Shown one piece after another: positions 12,750 through 24,800 of a DNA stretch of 64,000 nt. Below the pieces are notes generated by a model. That model worked only from the letters and a program-made list of their open reading frames with translations. It searched no databases and was not told the origin of the DNA. The stretch comes from Sarcomyxa edulis (taxonomy: Eukaryota > Basidiomycota > Agaricomycetes > Agaricales > Mycenaceae): the NCBI GenBank assembly GCA_009761415.1, contig QUOL01000026.1, positions 221,612 through 285,611 on the forward strand, read 5' to 3'. Numbering within the stretch: the first letter of the stretch is position 1; every line of letters starts with the position of its first letter. The position numbers and the translations under genes were made by a program.

Positions 12750-13215
12750 CAATGCGGAGTCCGGCCTCTCCGAGTCTCCCAGGCTTTTCTTCTCTTTCGC
12801 TTTCAGTCGTTCTTCTGGATAGCTATAGCCAACGGTCCATACGTCTCTCATGCAATTCAGAAGTTCCAAAAAGTCGATGGAACGAATGCGCTGAAGCGTT
12901 GCTTGATGTTCTTCATCGTAGAGGTGCTTCGAGGCAAGTCTAGCTTCCTTCTCTATCCAAATCGCGTCGCAACCACATGCAACTTCAAGTGCTCCTCCAA
13001 GGACTCGTGGATCTTGGATTGTCGGCAAGGGAAACGGGCGGGGTCGCTTACCAGGTAAGCCTTCTCCACTACCTCAACATACCCTATCTCTCCCAATCCT
13101 TTCGTGTTCATGATTACTGTATTATCTTTGAATCTGGATCTGTGATCTACGTGGGTCGTTGATGCAGTTCCAGTCCCTAGATATGCAGGATTGTCGCAAT
13201 ACATTCACCTGGTCG
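12750..13215 (-). pseudogene. Decayed partial copy of the BTB gene plus its upstream region
   Basis: Minus-strand pieces match the BTB gene at 5872-6786: LEEHLKLHVVATRFG against LEEPLKLYAVATRFG, and ARLASKHLYDEEHQATLQRI against the corresponding segment. They are separated by a frameshift after RFG and a small in-frame loss. The BTB domain itself (residues about 1-150) is missing. Immediately upstream, 13050-13215 resembles the parent's upstream DNA at 6890-7120, including the shared string ATATGCAGGATTGTCGCA. A copy with an internal deletion explains this. Confidence 0.75.
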
Positions 13216-14250
13216 CATTGCAGAGTGGGCCTATATCTCAAGGATCCCCCCCTTCTCACTTCTTGATCTGATCCGGATCGTAGCATCCATGCGAACCAGC
13301 GCTGAGCGCTAGCAGTCGTTCCTGGTACTCAAGACCAGAGATCTAGCCAAGGTGATCATGTATACATCGGCTGGCTTGCTTTGATATAACAGGCTTCCTA
13401 TCTGACTGCCGATTGAATCACGTCTCTCTTCTCTATCCCTCCCTCTCTCGTCTTCGAGTATCGTTCTGTCTATGTACAGAGAAGTATCTCCTCTGGTTAT
13501 TTCACTTTGGTCATTGAACTCAAGCCATGCTGCACACACACACTTTCCTTCTTTCCATCCGTCTAGTTCTTGTTAGCTCCGGCCGTTCTAATCTTATCGC
13601 TTTGAGCCGAAATCCGTTGCAAGTGGCTTCAGTCAGTTCGAATGGACGGAGTGATCGGGAGACGACTTGGGCTTGGGGCATATAAGCCTTCCATACCATT
13701 ACCAGCTGGCAGCTGCCACACGAGTCCAACACGAGTCTGGGCACGTACAGTGCACGTGGCAATGACTGGGTATAAAAACCACGGATTGACCACGGAGGCA
13801 AAATCTACTTGAACGACATCCCCACCGCTTGCCTTGTGTCTCCCTTGCAGTTGTGGCAGTATGAGAGCTAATGATGCCTATATTCATACGGTGTTTACTC
13901 GGCTGCGAAGATATCTGAAGATGGCTTGCGCGCATCCTTTTGGGTCCGATCTCGCTACCGACGCACTTTTTGATAGGCTTCTCGACTCTGTGATGGCAGG
14001 CGAGTCTACAAGCTTTACTCAGATGCGAAGGGTATATGGTGATGGCTATTTGCACAGATGTCAAGTCCGGTCTCAGTAGGAGTACATCTGCTAATGATGT
14101 TTCCGACTCTCGTGTATTCGATATCTGCGTAGGTGTTAAGAAAGGTCGCGGATCGTTGTACATATACCTTAAGCGCGGGTTACCAGACGAAAGGTTATTG
14201 GAAGCTTTGTCGGTGAGCATAGTTTTCGATCCAGTAATACTTATGTTGCC
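13216..14250. other. No recognisable gene
   Basis: Overlapping frames occur on both strands (173 codons minus at 13699-14220; 81 codons plus at 13834-14079) without domain signatures. Not annotated as genes. Confidence 0.4.
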
Positions 14251-14500
14251 TGCTTTTGTTGCAGTGGGGACAATGTCAAGCAGTGGCGATGTGTTAATAT
14301 GTTCGGTTCATATACTATCTGAACGTATTCACGTTCAGGATTTTGTTGCCCAGTGAATTTTTCGAGTCAGTGATATGTTGACTGATTTCGTTGCAGTGGC
14401 TCCGTCGCTTGGAGGAGCGTTGGATGGGTACGTTCAGTCTATATACTATCCGGACGCATATTAACTTTTAAGATTTTGTCACCTAGCGAAATACGGTGCG
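14251..14500. repeat. Imperfect tandem duplication, about 130-bp unit
   Basis: 14251-14382 and 14383-14500 share the order TTGTTGCAGTGG / TCGTTGCAGTGG, then TATACTATCTGAACG / TATACTATCCGGACG, then GATTTTGTTGCCCAG / GATTTTGTCACCTAG. Each unit contains an intron-acceptor-like TTGCAG or TAG, so this may be a duplicated small exon upstream of the next gene. Confidence 0.55.
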
Positions 14501-14509
14501 CGCTTGAGG

Positions 14510-14915
14510 ATGAGCGATGTGAAGGGAAATGAAACCAATTATAACGGCGACGTCACCGACAACAGGTCAAACTATGGTAACACCACCGCGACCCAGACGT
14601 ACGATTCGTACAATACCACCACAACTCATACGACCAATTCGTACAATGATAATTCCCGACGAACTATCTACCATGGTACTAGTTGAGTCCAATAATCAAT
14701 GTTCGTTTCATCGTTCATGGTCGGCTCACGAATTTAGCCTTACTCTGCGGCTTGACTTCGTTCACCATGGATCCGTCTCCGCCAAATCAATCATTAATTC
14801 CCTTCGATGCAAGTGACCTTACTCCCTCATTTCATTCGACGTGCTCATATATCTTGTACACATTGCAGCCCGGAAGCACTCAGATCTCACTAGTGCTGAC
14901 TGTCAGTCACGCTGA
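14510..14915 (+). CDS. Asn/Thr-rich small protein family, member 2
   Basis: Exons 14510-14675, 14738-14812 and 14869-14915 join in phase to a 95-aa product. The donors (GTACTA, GTGACC) are weak, so the 3' exons are tentative. Exon 1 reads MSDVKGNETNYNGDVTDNRS, then Asn/Thr-rich sequence with repeated YNTTTT and SYN, ending SRRTIYHG. This parallels the 31-kb member (MNDIQGNQTNYNGTVNDNRS), which also has an intron at the matching place after HEG. The frame is open upstream of the chosen Met, so the true start may lie in an earlier exon. No domain is recognised downstream. Confidence 0.45.
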
Positions 14916-17774
14916 AATATATAGCACGATGCTGGTGGCCAACATCGCTTTCCTATTTATGATCCGACAATATTTGATCAGCTGGGTCACGGCGTTGAGG
15001 TAGAACGTAAACCAGGAGGTAGGTATACATCCTGATTTTCTTTTCACTGGCCTGATGAATGTATTTCTGTTAGTTGCGTTATCGTCTTGGTTTTTTATTC
15101 TAGTGATCGCACGTCTTTTTTTCCAGATTCGAAGCTATCATGTTCCCAATTATCTCTTGGAATATACAGACTTTTGTCGAGAACATCGCAACGCCGACAA
15201 AAATCTTCCTTCAAGCCAGCAATTGTCTTGAAGTTGGCCGAGTGACGGACCTCGTCCTTCAAAATGAGATACACATCCCTGAACCCAAAGATGCGTGGCC
15301 CTCTACACGGGCTGCCAACACCTCCCCAATACATGTGTGGTCATACCCACCTAACCCCAGACCCCCTCAAATCCTGAACGTTGCTGCATCGCCTCGAAGT
15401 TTCCTCTGCACGATCCCCTTCGTCGTCTAGTCTCAACAATCGTCCACACGGAACACATCGAGGACGGCAGGAAATCGAAAGCAACTGTCGAGTAGGCTGC
15501 AAGACACCCGACAACGACTGACGTGGTTGCTGCGATATGAAAAATGAGCTAGATGCATGGGCGAAGACAAATGTACACTCCGAACGACGAAGATATGCTG
15601 GACAGGCTGAAGGACTGGCTCATGACTCTGTGCTCCGCTATCCTAGAGTCTCCTGCATGACTAGTCGTGCTGTCAAGAGATAGACCTTTGCAAGAGACAG
15701 AGGGGGACCACCAAGACCAAGTTCAGTCTTGACTTCAAAAAGAGCGCTTCGAAGGAGAATTTTGTTGTTTCCTGCGGCGTATCCCCTGCGGCGCCCACCT
15801 GCAATAGATATAGCCATAAGTCACATCCTGCCCGATAGTCCTCGGCCCTATAGAACAGCAAGAGACACGGAAGTAACGGAAGAACGACTGGGAGTTACAA
15901 GGTGGATGAAAGTGGCAGATTGACCGAGGGCGTTTCCTAGATGGTAGAATTTCCAGGGAATCGCGGGGAACTATCTTCAGGTTGTCGTGCACGAACAGAT
16001 GTGACGACGACGAGTACTTGTGAGTCGGTCCAGAGGATGTGTCCTAGTCGATGGCCGTCGATGGTCGGTCAGAGGATGGTATGAGTCACGTTCGGTCCGA
16101 GACTCCGAGCCCGAAAAAAACATTCGTTTTTCCATCAGTCTCTCCGCTCAGTCGGTCCAACTTTCAACAAAAGGTTCTGTTCAACTTGTCCTAGGCCTTA
16201 GCTTGTTCCAGGCGCATCTCATAGGGATGGATCCCAAGCCATGCATCTGTTCTGACTTCTCACCGAGTTCTTCTCAAGAGTTGGCTTCGGAATGTCTGAC
16301 TAGATCGTTTGTTGTGTTTATCATTCTATCGACATCTTGTAGGTCCGAGTATCCTTCTAATATGATTCCAAACTCGAGCGACGGCATCAGCTCAGCAAAG
16401 GCTTTCCTCACGCTCTGGAGATGGGATGTCTCGTTGGCCGCTTCTCTGTACTCGCCGCAGATTACCTTCTATCCATCTTCTTCGTTATGCTCCTCTCAGG
16501 TGTCTCTACCACGAGCGTCGATCCCAGGATTCCAACTAGTATCCCCCAGATGTATGCGATCCAGCACTGGGTGGAGGTTACCGGACGCACGATCAAAGAC
16601 GGCTTCACAGTGATGAGATGCAGGACTCTGGCGGGACGTAGGAGGAATTCTAGCGATTCCATGATTTCTTTGGGTCTAGGAACCGTCTCAGAGAATGAAA
16701 GTTCAACATACCTAACATCAACATACTGACATATGGACGACTCTCTGGCGTACTCGACGACGAATGCCGATTTACTCAATTCACGCTAATCAGAGAGAGG
16801 GTTCATGATTATGAATCGAATGTCAGTCTGATTGCACTGGGCGGTTTCATACGGATTCCTTACCGGCGTGGTTGTGAATGGTCGAGGTGTTGTAGGAATC
16901 GTGAGTCCTCTTTTCTCGACGACATCGACTTGGACGATGCTCATCAGAACCCGATCCTCTGGACCGACTCAAAAGCATTCGTCGTCGTCGCATCTGTCCT
17001 TGGACGACAACCCGACAGATGGTCGTCGACATATGCTGTGGAAATTCTGCTATCTAAGAAATGCCCTCAGTACGATTCACTCTCTCAGGCTGGACGGGGC
17101 TTGTCGTGGTACTATGTGGAACGAAACCAAGGGAATCTTTACGTGGCGAGCGTTCATATACTTGGACTTCCACGGGATCCGGGTCAAGGACTCAGTTTCA
17201 AGCAGTCTCACAGAAGTCCTTTTTCTCCTCGAGCCTAAGCGTACGCTGCGAATACAATTCTAGTATCTTCACTTTGACGGAGATTCGCTGAACGACAGTA
17301 CTCCTCGTCAATCTTCGTTCGACGCAGACGATGCTCCAAAACAGCTTGGTCATTCTACTACTATATTATGCCATGCTTTCTCGTGTTGTCTCATATCCTG
17401 CCCAAAACTGAATGAACCTAACTTTCCACCTCGATGATTGGCTGTGTGTCGACGTCTCTTTGAGGCGCATCGATGTACCGGGCTCCGCATGTCTCAGTAC
17501 GATATAGATCTTTGACACCTGTCTGCGAAGTATGTTCGAGTTACTCTGACTAGTCGATAGGCAGATCAGGCTTGTCGTATGTCTTTCTTCTTAACCATTT
17601 GCCGATCCCAATGATGTTTCTGTTTATCACAACCTTCGCGATCGATATATATGCTTCCATATGGTTCTACTATTGATGTTCCTACTCGTGTCATGGCCCC
17701 CTAAGTATACCAACATGGACCTGAAAAACAATAATATTGATCAAGTCAACCGCAGTAGAAGCTTACAATGCAAG
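14916..17774. other. 2.9 kb without a supportable gene
   Basis: Frames of up to 197 codons (16020-16613 plus) and 105 codons (16462-16779 minus) overlap on opposite strands, and neither shows a family signature. A 96-codon frame at 15140-15430 follows a plausible acceptor but stands alone. Probably intergenic or decayed. Confidence 0.45.
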
Positions 17775-20531
17775 TAATATTATAGCGTAGAAATAGTTCT
17801 ACATCTCTGGAGATAATGGAAAATGATGTATCTAGATAGTCCCGTTTAGTGGAGGTTGCCCCTTGCTCCTCGACTTAGACCTGGTCCGAGTAGTCTCTTT
17901 CCTAGGTCGTTTCGACGCAGTCGATCTCTCGACTTCAACGTCCTTTTCAACATCGTCGCGTGTTCTCTTGAAGGACTGTGAGTTCGTGGGAGGGGCTTCT
18001 TGAGTCACCTCAGCCGCTTCGGCTTTTTTCCGGCACGCTTCCACCTGGCCGTGGGTCTTGTCGTTGTCCGGCCAATCGGGCTGGGAGAAACACTCCTCCC
18101 AAGCGTTCCGCAAGTCACTGTGGTCTTGAAAAGGCACGGGAATCCCGACTACCTTCATGGTTTTGGACCACATCCAAGCCCTTACCATATTGATGGCGGT
18201 GTCGAGCCAAACGGTCAAGGGGGCGAAATCGAATGCGAAGTCTTCGTGGATGGTCCCGCGTGAAACGAAATTGGCGATCTTGTTGCTTCCACCGACACAC
18301 CGCCCCTTGGAACCTATATGATACTCGTCGAAAAGAGCTTCCATCATCTGGCTGACTTCGTGCGGTTGGTTATGAGCCATGTATCGGAGGCCGTGGTAGG
18401 TGACGACGTGGATGAATGACTCCATATCGTCTTGAACGTCGTGCGGCTTCATTGGATTTTGGAGGAGGGCAGCAGACATGAATTGCCACGTTCCCTGGGG
18501 TAAAAGAAAGACAATATATCAGTGTATGCAATGCGATGGACTCTGGTAGACTCACAGTACGGTCCTGCTGTCGAGGTCCAGCTCTGATGCCGACCACGGT
18601 CCTGGCATAATCCCAATCGTTCAAGATTCCATTTCCGAACTCATCGATGAGAATATTGGCTGCGCTGATATCCCGATGTAGGATACCGCATTTAGTATAC
18701 GCGTCCTCGTGAGCTGCCAAAATGATCATCAGTACGATCCGACAATAACATCGGGGAGATTGGAACTTTACCTATGAAGGCGTGGTATACAACCGTCATG
18801 AACTGCTTCGTCGAAGTAAATTCCTTCAGGGGCATGCCGACGCAATCCTCCACAAATCGGTTGTGTACTCGCGGTCTCGGCGTACCTGGGCCACCAACCC
18901 GCCACTCGCTTTCTGCAAATGTATCCGTCTTCGTCGTGTGACCCAGGTCATCGCCGCAAACGAATTTCGGGACGTATCGAACATGTTCCTTGTTCAGCAG
19001 CATCAACGTATCCGACTCCTTCAGCATCCCGTCCTCGAAGGTACGCCATGAGTCCTTCATAAACATTACCTTGTCGGTGGCGACCTCGTAAACTGGATAC
19101 GCTCGTGTGGCTCTACCGATCATAGAGTCGGCGTTGGCCATGGAGCCCCACGCAAGGAATTCACGCATTCCTTTCTTGTTGTTTGGGACAAGGAACTTGT
19201 ACACAGGTCGTTCTTGAGTGTTCTTCCAACGCGATAGCTTCTCTTTAGCAATCTTCGCCTCCTGGCTCGTCGCAAGAGAGACTGTAGGGTCCATACCGCG
19301 CTCTTCGTCCGAAAGATGTGAGAATCGCCAGAAGAACTCGGCTAGCAGATTGCCGTCCTCTCGGAAGTTGAATCGCCTCGTCACTACAGCTCCTGAACGA
19401 TCCCAAAGGATAAACCGGACCCAAGGATCGCCGAGGAATATCGAGAAAGCAAAAAGGCGATGTTGACGAGAGCAAAGTTCGGTAGCGTAGCTGACCAGTT
19501 GGCCCCTGCATGAATCTCTTCGTTTCGAATGACGTAAGAAGGTTCCCTCGTCCTTGAACGGGTCGTGTGTATCGTCAGACTTGAATTCCATCCACAGAGC
19601 GGTCTTGTCAAGCTGGGTAGGACGGAGAGTGGTGTCGACGTTACTCGGGTACATGCAGATATCAGGTGCGAGCTCAGTCTCTGAATTAGGATCGGAATGG
19701 CGGCTGGTATTGACGAGCTTGTAGCCAGGTAGAACAGATCGGGGTTTAGAGTTTTTGCCTTTGCCTTTGGGATATGCGCATTGAGCGAGTTTGACCTAGA
19801 ACGATATTGAAGATCAGCGATCAGAGATGTAAGAGACTGTAGACGCACGAATTCCGGGTACATCTTGGCCTCCAGCTCTCCAGACGGCATAGCGTTGAAG
19901 TGCTCTTTCTTTATTGAGCGAAAGGCATGTTCGGGCGACAGAGGCATGAATTTGTCGAGGAAATCCCGGGGCGGCATTCCTCCGGTCCAGTGGCTACTCA
20001 TCTCGCTGTCGTGGGTTTCGCGCCTCTCGGGAAAAAGTATCGGTTTTGTGCTGTGTTTTGAAACTCCTTTCAAGCTTCGTTTGACTGGTGAGCCAGTAGT
20101 AGAGATGGTTGCAGGGGGACCATAATTAGGAAGGGATTGAGCGACAGACATGATGAGAAGACTTACCAGGAGAGATGGGAACGCGAAAGGCTTTATAGAG
20201 CGGGGATGCGTCCGAAACAAATATGAAATGTGATATCTACAAAGGGAGTGGAAATTGGATAGACGGGTCAAGCGTGTGTCACGAAGATCTCGAAATGAGA
20301 CTTACGAGGTACGAACAAGCGCGATTTGACTGACACTGATGGACAGAAATATATACGTAGATATCTATGTAGAAGGTGGATGCAGCGTTGGCTGTCCTGG
20401 CTACGAGTTAGTGCTAGTCAGCGCGTTACTTGACTGATAAGTCGAAGTTGAAGGGGCGGCACAACATACGGTCACGTTGTCACGTACCGGATTTAGGGCA
20501 GGCCTTCTCGCGTAAATATTTGAAAATCGGT
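17775..20531 (-). repeat. Left arm of a large inverted duplication
   Basis: This arm is the reverse complement of 20816-23885, apart from scattered substitutions, small indels and one MITE. It includes a whole FunK1 gene, its upstream DNA and a short 3' flank. A 284-bp unique spacer (20532-20815) separates the arms. Confidence 0.9.
17832..20151 (-). CDS. FunK1-type fungal protein kinase, copy 2
   Basis: Exons 19849-20151, 18772-19795, 18556-18713 and 17832-18494 sum to 716 codons (715 aa). The start is Met 20151 (MSVAQSLPNYGPP), shared with copy 3. The catalytic loop is ILHRDISAANILIDEFGNG and the metal-binding segment is NDWDYAR. The C-terminal tail is basic (RPRKETTRTRSKSRSK). It lies divergently to copy 3 in an inverted duplication, with all introns at identical places. 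The frame is intact with no stop or frameshift. FunK1 kinases are a fungus-specific expanded group; substrates are mostly unknown. The basic tail suggests nuclear location, which is inference. Confidence 0.93.
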
Positions 20532-20910
20532 TTGGACGCGCCAATCTCGGCTCTCTGGACAGCAGTCATCGATGCGTGGCAGTGCGTTCAAGTGTGGAAC
20601 ATGTGAAGGGAACTGTCGATACGGGACCGAAAAGTTGCTGATTTTGGATCCTCTGTGCTTCTCAAGAGTTCGGATGGGAGTTTTAGCGGAGAGACTCCTG
20701 TTCGTGCTCGACGTTTGTCCATCCACCTCTGCACGAGCTCTCTTCTCCTTTCCCTAGCATTCAAATCTCAAGTTCCACTGAAGATAGAGGACACGTCTGC
20801 GTGTTCTAGCGGAGGACCGATTTTCAAATATCTTACGCGAAACAGCCTGCCCTAAATCTGGTACGTGACATCGTGACCGCATGTTGTGCCGCCCCTTCAA
20901 CTTCGACTTA

Positions 20911-21187
20911 CTGTATGCACGGGTGATAGTGCACAGTCACGCGTCACAAGGACCTCCGTGCAGTGCACTTGCCCTTCCGGGTCACGGGTCACAGCCGGTT
21001 TTGTGCACTTGTCCCCGCGTCACATTTTTCGTTTTTCCTCACTTTTCGCTTGTATTTGGCCCATTTTGAGGTTCAAAAATTTTTCCCGTGCACTTTTCGT
21101 GCACGGTCACAGGTCACGAGCCCATTTGTGCACTTCCTCCCGGACGTCACAAAACTTTGGCGTGTGCACTATCACCCGTGCATACAG
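20911..21187. mobile_element. 277-bp MITE with 25-bp terminal inverted repeats and TA target duplication
   Basis: Both ends carry a perfect inverted repeat of 25 bp beginning CTGTATGCACGGGTGATAGT. TA flanks each side (20909-20910 and 21188-21189). The other duplication arm has the uninterrupted site CTTATCAGTC, so insertion after the duplication is shown directly. The interior is non-coding and rich in GTGCACTT and GTCAC words. The TA target fits Tc1/mariner-type transposition. No transposase is present. Confidence 0.92.
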
Positions 21188-21488
21188 TATCAGTCAAGTA
21201 ACGCGCTGACTAGCACTAACCTGTAGCTAGAAAGGATAACTGTGCATCCAACTTCTACATAGATATCTACGTATAGCTTTCTGACCATTAGTGTCCCTGA
21301 AATCGCGCTTGTGCGTATCTCGTAAGTCTCATTTCGAGATTTTAGCATCACACGCTTGACCCGTCTATAGGATTTCCACTCCCTTTGTAGATATCACATT
21401 TCATATTTGTTTTGGACGCCTCCCCCTAGCTGCCTTATCTTCTTTAAAGCTATTCGCATTTCCACCTCTCTTGGTGAGTCTTCGCATC

Positions 21489-23829
21489 ATGTCTGTCGCT
21501 CAATCCCTTCCTAATTATGGTCCTCCTCATGCCATCTCTACCACTGGTTCCCCAGTCAAGCGAAGCCTAAAAGGAGTCCCAGAACACAGCACAAAACCCA
21601 TACTTTATCCTGAGAGGCGCAAAACCCACGACAAGGAAATGAGTAACTACTGGACCGGAGGAATGCCGCCCGAAACGTTCCTCGAAACATTCATGCCTCT
21701 ATCTCCCAAACATCCTTTTCGCTCAATAAAGAAAGAGCACTTCAACACTATGCCGTCTGGAGAGCTGGAGGCCAAGATGTACCCGGAATTCGTGTGCCTC
21801 CATCATCTTCATCTCTGATCGCTGATCTTCAATCTCTTCATAGGTCAAACTTACTCAATGCGCATATCCCAAAAGCAAAGGCAAAAAGCAGAAATACATA
21901 CGCCGGTCTATTCTTTCTGGTTACAAGCTCGTCAACAGCAGCCGCCACTCCGATACCAATTCAGAGATCGATACCAAAATCGAACCTGATATCTGCATAT
22001 ACCCGGACAGCGTCGATACCACATTTCATTCTACCCAGTTGGACAAGGCCGCTCTGTGGATGGAATTCAAGTCTGACGATACGCACGACCCGTTCATAGA
22101 CGAGGGAACCTTCTTGCGTCATTCGAAACGGAGAGATTCATGCAGGGGCCAATTGGTCAGCTACGCTACCGAACTTTGCTCTCGTCAACATCGCCTTTTT
22201 GCTTTCTCAATATTCCTCGGCGACCCCTGGGTTCGCTTTATCCTCTGGGATCGCTCAGGCGCTGTGGTCACGGAACGATTTAACTTTCGAGAGGACGGCA
22301 ATCTATTGGCCAAGTTCTTCTGGCGATTCGCGCATCTCTCGGACGAAGAGCGCGGAATGGACCCCACAGTCTCTTTAGCGACGGCCGAGGAAGAGAAGGT
22401 CGCTAAGGCGAAGTTATCCCGTTGGAAGAACCCTCAAGAACGACCTGTGTACAAGTTCCTTGTACCAGACAACAAGACCGGGATGCGCGAGTTTCTCGCG
22501 TGGGGCTCCATGGCCAATGCAGACTCCATGGTCGGTAGGGCTACACGAGCGTATCCCGTTTACGAGGTCGCCACCGACAAGGTAATGTTTCTGAAGGATT
22601 CATGGCGTTCCTTCGAGGACGGGATGCTGAAGGAGTCGGATACATTGATGCTGCTGAACAAGGAACATGTTCGATACGTCCCTAAATTCGTTTGCGGCGA
22701 TGACCTGGGTCACGCGACGAAGACGGATACATTTGCAGAAAGCGAGTGGCGGGTTGGTGGCCCAGGTACACCGAGACCGCGAGTACACAATCGATTTGTG
22801 GAGAATTGCGTGGGCATGCCTTTGAAGAGTTTCAATTGTTCGAAGCAGCTTATGACGGTCGTATACCATGCCTTCCTGGGTAAGCATTGATATCCCCTGT
22901 GTTATCGGATCATGCTGATCGACATCTATGTAGCTCACGAAGACGCGTTTACCAAGTGTGGTATCTTACATCGAGATATTAGCGCGACAAATATTCTTAT
23001 CGATGAGGACGGCAATGGAATTTTGAACGATTGGGATTATGCCCGGACTGTCGAAGGCATTGAGAAAGGACCTCGACAGCAGGATCGCACAGTGAGTTTC
23101 TGAGACTTCCTCATGCTGCATATCACTGATTCTGCTTTTATCCAGGGAACCTGGCAATTCCTCTCTGCTCGCCTCCTCCATAACCCAACAAAACCGCACG
23201 AGGTTCAGGACGATATGGAGTCGTTCATTCACGTGATCACCTATCACGCTCTCCAGTATCTGGAACACAATCAACCGGACGAAGTCTTCCAGATGATGGA
23301 GGACCTCTTTGACGAGTACCGTATAGGTGCCAATGGTTACAGTGTCGGTGGAAAAGCGAAGGCTCTGAACTTTGAACAGCGCTGGACAATCACGGACGAG
23401 TTTGCCTTCACTTTCCATCCTTTGACCGTTTGGCTCGACTCCTCGTTCAATCTGGTAGGCACCTGGATGGACGAGATCAAGAAGGCTAAGCGCAACGCAA
23501 CCACAAGACTCCCCACTCTTTTCGACAACCACAAAGGCTTGCGGCACATATGGAAAGGCTGCTTGGACGAGCCGAATTGGCCTGACAAGGACAAGACCCA
23601 CGACCAGCTGGTAGCGTCCCGGAAAAAAGCTGAGGCAGCTGGGCTGGCTCAAGAGTTCCCTCCCACGAAATCCATGGCATCAAAGAGAACACGCGGCGGT
23701 GACGAGAAGGACGTTGAAGCCGATAGATCAACTGCCTCGAAACGACCTAGGAAAGAGACGAAACCAAAGACTCGGACAAGAATCAAGTCGGGGAGCAAGG
23801 CGCAACGTCCACCAAACGGGACTATCTAG
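21489..23829 (+). CDS. FunK1-type fungal protein kinase, copy 3
   Basis: Exons 21489-21791, 21844-22879, 22934-23091 and 23146-23829 give 727 codons (726 aa). The first exon has exactly the same length (303 nt) as in copy 2. The catalytic loop is ILHRDISATNILIDEDGNG, followed by NDWDYAR. The tail is basic and rich in Lys/Arg/Thr/Ser. It is divergent from copy 2 across a shared inverted upstream region into which a MITE has inserted about 0.3-0.6 kb from this start. The insertion could change expression of this copy only. The frame is intact. Confidence 0.93.
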
Positions 23830-23885
23830 TTACAGTATTCCCATTATCTCTCGAGATGTAGAACTATTCCTGCGCTATAATATTA

Positions 23886-24800
23886 ATATCACTTGTCTCG
23901 TCATTTCTTGAGAAGCGCTAACAACTCTCGAATTGAAAGATTCGGTTCGGATAGGAGGGAGTAGCATCGACAGGGTCGTGAATATTCTTGAATGAATACC
24001 AAATGAATACCCTCAAATATTTGATGCCGCGTATCGAGTCTCTGCACGTACCACGTTGACCCCACACCCAACGGTCCATCTCTTCAGTTTATCCTGACTT
24101 TAGCAGGTTTTTGCACTCTTGTGGACCCTGTCAGTAAGTGGTCGTTCTGAGGATCATATCATGATGTCAATACGCACTGTCATGATCAGAGAATTTACAT
24201 CCGCCTTGGGCCACGATACTTCCGTTAACGTTGTCCCCGTCGATCTGTTGTCAATGGGAGATCAGGAACAAGCAATTGAACGATACGATAAAGAACGTCT
24301 ATTCTTGAGTGAGTGAACGACGTAGAACGTCTACTCTTTTTGAGTGAACGAAACGCAAGGCCTGGCTCGCTGGTTTTCGTACCGAGTTGTCATTTGTGAG
24401 AGTTCGTAGTGGTGACTTCGTTTTTTCCATTGTCTTGCTTCCAATCGCTATTAGCGATTGACCTGATTTCCGTTGATAGTGATAGTATTGCGCTTCCCTG
24501 TGCTCAGATCGTGAAAGCTGAAATCTTTTAGTAGTGGTGACAGGCGCGGTATAGTACACTGTACACATAGGATGCTTTGATGAAGATGAGGGACGGACGG
24601 ACGGAGGCGTTCTCGAGATCAGGAAAAAAAATCGAGCGTACGATAATATCAATATCTTAAATGCAAAAGGGAGGTTCGAGAGAGTCGATATCGACATCGA
24701 ATTTCCAAGATTCAGCCACACGTACGGACGTTCCCTCCCCTCCCCAAGCCTGGCATGACATGATGTCTTTCTCCTCGACGACATCAAACAACGGCAGAGC
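23886..24800. other. Intergenic, nothing recognised
   Basis: No frame here has a family signature. The minus-strand frame at 24299-24787 lies downstream of the small gene at 24801 and looks like its 3' region. Confidence 0.5.

Larger units (their letters stand above)
20816..23885 (+). repeat. Right arm of the large inverted duplication
   Basis: It begins ACCGATTTTCAAATAT, the mirror of the left arm's inner end, and ends near CGCTATAATATTA, mirrored at 17775. It is longer than the left arm mainly because of a 277-bp MITE at 20911-21187. Confidence 0.9.

Noticed and set aside
16020..16779. Possible membrane protein in overlapping frames
   Set aside because: One hydrophobic stretch on each strand, no consistent exon model.
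20911..21187. Inverted repeat as a regulatory hairpin of the FunK1 genes
   Set aside because: Precise TA duplication and an empty site in the sister arm show an inserted element.
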